64,000 bases of DNA, from the NCBI GenBank assembly GCA_963652335.1, contig CAVJSS010000002.1, positions 118,880-182,879 on the forward strand. Direction: 5' to 3'. Source of the stretch: UBA4951 sp963652335. Lineage in GTDB: Bacteria > Bacillota_I > Bacilli_A > RFN20 > CAG-826. The notes below the pieces were generated by a model. That model saw only the letters and a list, made by a program, of their open reading frames with translations. It was not told the origin of the DNA and made no database searches. Position 1 is the stretch's first letter; the number at the start of each line of letters is the position of its first letter. The position numbers were made by a program, and so were the translations under genes. Below are positions 59,742 to 64,000 of this stretch, piece after piece.

Positions 59742-59747
59742 TATACT
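59742..59747 (+). promoter_or_regulatory. Candidate -10 of nifJ
   Basis: TATACT ends 27 nt before the nifJ ATG; an inverted repeat TTCTTTC-N6-GAAAGAA (59711-59730) overlaps the -35 position and could be an operator. AAGGAG lies 11 nt before the ATG. Confidence 0.45.
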
Positions 59748-59774
59748 TTTCGCGATTAAGGAGAACGTTTTCAT

Positions 59775-62700
59775 ATGTCTGAAATCAAGAAAACATTCCA
59801 GTCGGTTGACGGAAACACCGCAGCCGGTCAAGAAAGTTACTATTTTACCGAGGTTGCCGCAATCTTCCCTATCACCCCATCTTCGCCAATGGCTGAATTG
59901 GTCGATGTCATGGCTTCCAAAAAAGAGAAGAATTTCTTCAATTCGACCGTCAAGGTCGTGGAAATGCAATCTGAAGCAGGCGCTTCCGGCGCCGTCCATG
60001 GCGCTTTGCAAGGAGGCGCTTTAGCCACAACCTATACGGCTTCCCAAGGCTTGCTGCTCATGATCCCGAATATCTATAAATGGGTCGGAGAAGAGCTCCC
60101 AGCCGTTTTGCATGTTTCCGCCCGCAGTTTGGCTAACCACGCCCTTTCCATTTTTGGCGATCATCAAGATATTTATGCTTGCCGCCAAACGGGAGCGACC
60201 ATGATTTGCGCCGGTTCGGTCCAGGAAATCGCCGATTTGGCTCCTGTTGCCCATCTGACCGCCATCGATTCATCATTGCCGGTCATCCATTTTTTCGATG
60301 GGTTCCGCACTTCTCATGAAGTTCAGAACGTCGAATTCATCGATCCTAGCGAATGGAAAAAATTGCTTCCGATGGATAAGGTTGAAAAATTTAGGGCGTC
60401 GGCCCTTAATCCTCACACCCATGCCGTGACTCGCGGCGGGGCGGAAAACGACGATATCTATTTCCAGGCGTGCGAAGCTCAAAACAAAGAACATGAAGCC
60501 GTCATCGACTACGCTTCCAAATACTTTGCCGAAGCCACACGTTTGACTGGCAGAGAATATGCCCCATTTGTCTATTACGGTGCCAAGGATGCCACCAAAG
60601 TCATAATCGCCATGGGCTCCATCACCGAAACCGCAGGTGAAGTCGTCGATGCTTTGAATGAAAAAGGCGAGAAAGTCGGTTTGGTCAAAGTTCATCTTTA
60701 TCGTCCTTTCAGCGCCAAACTTTTATCCGAAGCCATCCCATCTTCCGTCAAACAAGTCGCGGTTTTGGATCGCACCAAGGAAGCGGGAGCCACTGGCGAG
60801 CCGTTGTATCTTGATGTCGTCGCCGCTTTGTCTCAGACAGGAAGAAACGATATCGAAGTTCTTGGCGGCCGTTACGGATTGTCTTCCAAAGACACCCAGC
60901 CAAAGGATGTCAAAGCCGTCTACGACCATTTGTCCAATCCGAATCGCTGGAATTCCTTCACCATCGGAATCAACGATGATGTGACTAATCTGTCTTTGCC
61001 GACCGACAAGGATTTTTCGATCGATCACGATTACGCTTCCTGCTTGTTCTATGGACTCGGAAGCGACGGAACCGTTTCCGCTAACAAGAGCTCGATCAAG
61101 ATCATCGGCGATGCTACCCATCAATACGCCCAAGCCTATTTCCAATACGATTCCCGTAAATCCGGCGGAGTCACCCGTTCTCACCTCCGTTTTGGCAAGA
61201 ATCCCATCCATTCCGAATATTACGTCAAAGATGCTGATTTCATTTCTTGCTCTTTGGATACCTACATTTTTCGTTTCGACATCATCAACAATCTAAAGAA
61301 AGGCGGAACCTTCCTTTTGAATACAGATATGAGCGAGGAAACGTTGGTTGCTTCCATGCCAAACCGCATGAAACATCTTTTGGCCGAACGCGAAGCGAAA
61401 TTCTATATCATCGACGCCAACAAGATCGCCGAAGAAATCGGGCTAGGACGTCGCACCAATACCGTTCTCCAAGCATCATTCTTCAAACTCAACGAGCAGA
61501 TTATGCCATATGACGAAGCTCAGAAATGGATGAAAAAGTTCGCTCTGAAGAGCTATGCCAAAAAAGGCCAGGCCGTCGTTGATTTGAACTATAAAGCCAT
61601 CGATGCCGGTGCCGAAGGATTAAAAGAAGTCAAAGTGGATCCTAAATGGATTGAGCTCCCTATCGCTCGCAGAAAATCAAATACAGGAGACGAATATTTC
61701 GACGACTATTACAATGTCATGGCGAATTTGGATGGCGATGATATCCCAACGTCCGTTTTCCGTAAACATGAATTGAGTTCCGGAACGATGAACCCAAATG
61801 TCACGTTCTATGACAAACGCGAAATCGCCGCCGTCGTTCCAAAATGGAATTCGACTTATTGCATCGAATGCAACCAATGCGCATTCGTTTGCCCTCACGC
61901 TACGATCCGTCCGTTCTTATTGGATGAAAAGGAAGTCGAAAACGCCCCAGATATCGTCAAAGCCGATCTGAAGAACGCCTTGGGCGGACCTTCCGTCGCT
62001 GGACTTAAATATCGTATCCAAATTTCCCCTAAAAACTGCGTCGGTTGCGGATTGTGCGTCGCCGAATGTTTAGGCAACCAAACAGCCAAAAAGCTCGGAA
62101 ACGATCACTTCGCTCTTGAAATGGTCGAAGCCAAAGGACAATTCGACCAAGAAGAAGGCGCCGATTATCTCTATAAGCACACCGAATATAAGGCTGATAA
62201 ATTCCCTCTCACTAACGTTAAGGGCGTTAGCTTCTTAATGCCTTATATGGAGGTTTCCGGTGCATGCGCAGGCTGTGGCGAAACCCTTTATTATCGTTTG
62301 GTCTCTCAGTTATTCGGGAAAGACATGCTGGTCGCCAATGCCACTGGATGTTCTTCTATCTATTGCGGTTCCACCCCATTGACCCCATTCGTCCGCGATC
62401 AAAACGGAAATGGCCCAGCTTGGGCTAATTCCTTATTCGAGGACAATGCCGAATTCGGATTCGGAATGCGTATCGCCACAGATTATAAGCTTACCCAGAT
62501 TACGAGAATCCTTTCTGATGCCCTTACGGCCGATGACGTCGAAGAAGAATTGAAAGACCTCGCTTCCCAATATCTTGCCAATGTCAAGAATCGCGAATTC
62601 ATCCGCACCATCGTCAGCTCATTGACCGAGGCGGTTAAGGCTTCCAAAAACGAAGCCGTCAAAGAATTGCTTGAATACGAACGTGACTTGGTCGATAAAT

Positions 62701-63344
62701 CCGTTTGGATCGTCGGTGGCGATGGATGGTCTTATGACATCGGGTACGGCGGTTTGGATCATGCCTTAGCCAACGAAGCCGACATTAACGTCTTGGTCTT
62801 GGACACCGAACTTTATTCCAATACCGGTGGTCAGGCTTCCAAATCTTCCCAAACCGGTTCGATCAATAAATTCACCGCATCCGGAAAGAAAGAGGCTAAG
62901 AAAAATCTTGCTTTGCTGGCTATGTCTTATGGACATGTATATGTCGCTCAGATCGCTTTGGGCGCTAACCCAGTCAAAGCTATCCAAGCTTTGAAGGAAG
63001 CCGAATCCTATGATGGGCCATCCTTGATCATTTGTTATTGCCCTTGCATCAACCATGGCATCAAAGGCGGATTGAGCAATTCCATTTTGGAAGAAAAGCA
63101 AGCCGTCGAATGCGGATATTTCCAAACCTTCAGATATGATCCTCGCAAAGTCAAAGAAGGCAAGCCGGGATTAGAGATGGATTGCAAAGACCCAGACTGG
63201 TCTAAGTTCCGTGATTTCTTGATGCATCAAACCCGTTTCGCCCAATTGCCTATCGTCAATCCAGAAGAAGCGGAAACCTTGCTCAATAAGTGCGAGAAAT
63301 ACGCCAAAGACCGTTTGGAAGCCGTTAAGAAATTTGGGCTTTAA
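59775..63344 (+). CDS. nifJ: Pyruvate:ferredoxin (flavodoxin) oxidoreductase
   Basis: 1189-residue single-chain enzyme: pyruvate + CoA to acetyl-CoA + CO2 with reduction of ferredoxin. Domain order is complete: N-terminal pyruvate-binding part (AIFPITPSSPMAE at 24-36), domain II, the gamma domain with GKNPIHSEYYV, two 4Fe-4S clusters (Cys696, 699, 702, 706 and Cys755, 758, 761, 765), and the C-terminal TPP domain with CAGCGE, ATGCSS, GDGWSYDIGYGG and SNTGGQASKSS. It indicates anaerobic energy metabolism. Single-gene unit with its own terminator. Confidence 0.98.
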   Translation: MSEIKKTFQSVDGNTAAGQESYYFTEVAAIFPITPSSPMAELVDVMASKKEKNFFNSTVKVVEMQSEAGASGAVHGALQGGALATTYTASQGLLLMIPNIYKWVGEELPAVLHVSARSLANHALSIFGDHQDIYACRQTGATMICAGSVQEIADLAPVAHLTAIDSSLPVIHFFDGFRTSHEVQNVEFIDPSEWKKLLPMDKVEKFRASALNPHTHAVTRGGAENDDIYFQACEAQNKEHEAVIDYASKYFAEATRLTGREYAPFVYYGAKDATKVIIAMGSITETAGEVVDALNEKGEKVGLVKVHLYRPFSAKLLSEAIPSSVKQVAVLDRTKEAGATGEPLYLDVVAALSQTGRNDIEVLGGRYGLSSKDTQPKDVKAVYDHLSNPNRWNSFTIGINDDVTNLSLPTDKDFSIDHDYASCLFYGLGSDGTVSANKSSIKIIGDATHQYAQAYFQYDSRKSGGVTRSHLRFGKNPIHSEYYVKDADFISCSLDTYIFRFDIINNLKKGGTFLLNTDMSEETLVASMPNRMKHLLAEREAKFYIIDANKIAEEIGLGRRTNTVLQASFFKLNEQIMPYDEAQKWMKKFALKSYAKKGQAVVDLNYKAIDAGAEGLKEVKVDPKWIELPIARRKSNTGDEYFDDYYNVMANLDGDDIPTSVFRKHELSSGTMNPNVTFYDKREIAAVVPKWNSTYCIECNQCAFVCPHATIRPFLLDEKEVENAPDIVKADLKNALGGPSVAGLKYRIQISPKNCVGCGLCVAECLGNQTAKKLGNDHFALEMVEAKGQFDQEEGADYLYKHTEYKADKFPLTNVKGVSFLMPYMEVSGACAGCGETLYYRLVSQLFGKDMLVANATGCSSIYCGSTPLTPFVRDQNGNGPAWANSLFEDNAEFGFGMRIATDYKLTQITRILSDALTADDVEEELKDLASQYLANVKNREFIRTIVSSLTEAVKASKNEAVKELLEYERDLVDKSVWIVGGDGWSYDIGYGGLDHALANEADINVLVLDTELYSNTGGQASKSSQTGSINKFTASGKKEAKKNLALLAMSYGHVYVAQIALGANPVKAIQALKEAESYDGPSLIICYCPCINHGIKGGLSNSILEEKQAVECGYFQTFRYDPRKVKEGKPGLEMDCKDPDWSKFRDFLMHQTRFAQLPIVNPEEAETLLNKCEKYAKDRLEAVKKFGL

Positions 63345-63364
63345 TTCCTTTGCAAATACAATAT

Positions 63365-63389
63365 AAAAGCAGGGTTGTCCCTGCTTTTT
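63365..63389 (+). terminator. Terminator after nifJ
   Basis: AAAAGCAGGG (63365-63374), loop TTGT, CCCTGCTTTT (63379-63388). It is symmetrical enough to serve both strands. Confidence 0.92.
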
Positions 63390-63415
63390 ATTCGATATCA
63401 TCTAACATTTAATAG

Positions 63416-63985
63416 TTAGTTCTTCAAACAGCCCAAAGGAATCAGATAAACTCCGTTTTTGTCTTTCAAAGCGATTTTTCCAGCAGTTATTATCATCAAA
63501 AACGCTGGTTTTGGGTGACGCTTGTTTTCGATGTCATTGGCGATTTCGACGAGCTCTTCAGATGCTTTGTCTATTTCTTCCAAATCGGTTAGTTTCACCT
63601 CAACCAATGCCCAGGAACCATCGTTGAATTGAATGACCATATCCGCTTCTCTGCCTTTTCCATCTCGATAATGATAAAGGCTGGCATTGATAGAATCGCC
63701 ATTTTCTTTAAGATCGGCTTTTATGGATTCATTGGATGCTTGCGATGATATCGTTCTTGCGTAAGCCCTTAGTATTCTTTTCGCTCTTCCTTCATCTCTT
63801 CTTATAGCGATATCGTTCAACGAAAAAACATCTTCAGATGCTAAACTTTCAAAGAAAGATTTAGCTTGCTGGAGGGCAATATCTTCTTCTTGGCTTATTG
63901 CCATGGGCCATCCGCCTCTGCAAATCAAAAAGGAATAGTCATAAATTAAAGAATTCCCTATTTTTACCTCTATAGGTTTTCAAAT
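63416..63985 (-). pseudogene. Remnant of an AAA ATPase of the DUF4143 family
   Basis: The open frame reads on the minus strand from about 63985 (after an in-frame TGA) to the stop at 63416-63418, with only a TTG at 63928 as possible start. It contains ICRGGWPMA, then RAKRILRAYARTISSQASNES, and then YHYRDGKGREADMVI with ALVEVKL, the C-terminal PD-(D/E)XK-like part. In intact DUF4143 proteins an AAA domain precedes GGWP and roughly 100 or more residues separate the last two blocks. Both are missing, so this is a decayed, internally deleted copy. Confidence 0.65.
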
Positions 63986-64000
63986 GTTATAGCTTAGCTA

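Overview
This window reads as chromosomal DNA of an anaerobic, host-associated-type member of the Bacilli close to the Mollicutes/Erysipelotrichia, probably an uncultured gut lineage. The reasons are: (i) gene order in two blocks is the classical Firmicutes order, namely the spc/alpha ribosomal cluster at 1-8123, and cysS-rlmB-sigH-like-rpmG-secE-nusG-rplK-rplA-rplJ-rplL-rsmC-rpoB-rpoC-rpsL-rpsG-fusA-tuf at 21056-42613; (ii) many genes stop at TGA, so this is code 11 and not the Mycoplasma code 4; (iii) rpmD (L30) is missing between rpsE and rplO and ribosomal protein S5 has a long N-terminal tail; (iv) RpoB carries Asn at the rifampicin position equivalent to E. coli His526; (v) there is a long pyruvate:ferredoxin oxidoreductase; (vi) there are many lipoproteins. 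No phage, insertion sequence or CRISPR array was seen.

Layout. 1-8123: end of rplE, then rpsN-rpsH-rplF-rplR-rpsE-rplO-secY-adk-map-infA-rpmJ-rpsM-rpsK-rpoA-rplQ, closed by a terminator. 8196-10838: PAP2 phosphatase, a short region with an interrupted small ORF, and two HAD phosphatases. 10835-18941 (minus strand): a lipoprotein-ATPase-fused-permease ABC importer, an RDD membrane protein and two class II aldolases. 19131-19922: tyrosine phosphatase. 20039-20986: a third aldolase, which shares a near-identical central segment with the second. 21056-42613: the cysS-to-tuf translation/transcription cluster, interrupted between nusG and rplK by an ArsR-family sensor and a zinc/cadmium-type P-type ATPase.

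42713-46144 holds three tandem RDD proteins with large extracytoplasmic loops. 46321-55023 is the most interesting operon: an ABC importer (ATPase with a large helical insertion, two permeases, two paralogous binding lipoproteins) followed by a staphylococcal-nuclease/OB-fold lipoprotein and a small lipoprotein. It resembles the nuclease-plus-ABC-transporter arrangement of mycoplasmas and suggests an extracellular nucleic-acid degrading and uptake system. 55676-57055 is an OB-fold plus Big2 lipoprotein. 57145-57220 is tRNA-Lys(CTT). 57253-59610 is a Crp/Fnr regulator divergent from a NitT/TauT-type binding protein and permease, with a TGTGA-N6-TCACA site between them. 59775-63344 is nifJ. The right end carries an inactivated DUF4143-type ATPase remnant.

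A recurrent theme is regulation. Promoters with 16-18 nt spacers are readily seen. At least seven genes that start transcription units lack a Shine-Dalgarno sequence and have a -10-like hexamer 7-9 nt before the ATG, which suggests leaderless mRNAs. Several structured leaders precede ribosomal-protein operons (rplK, rplJ, rpsL).
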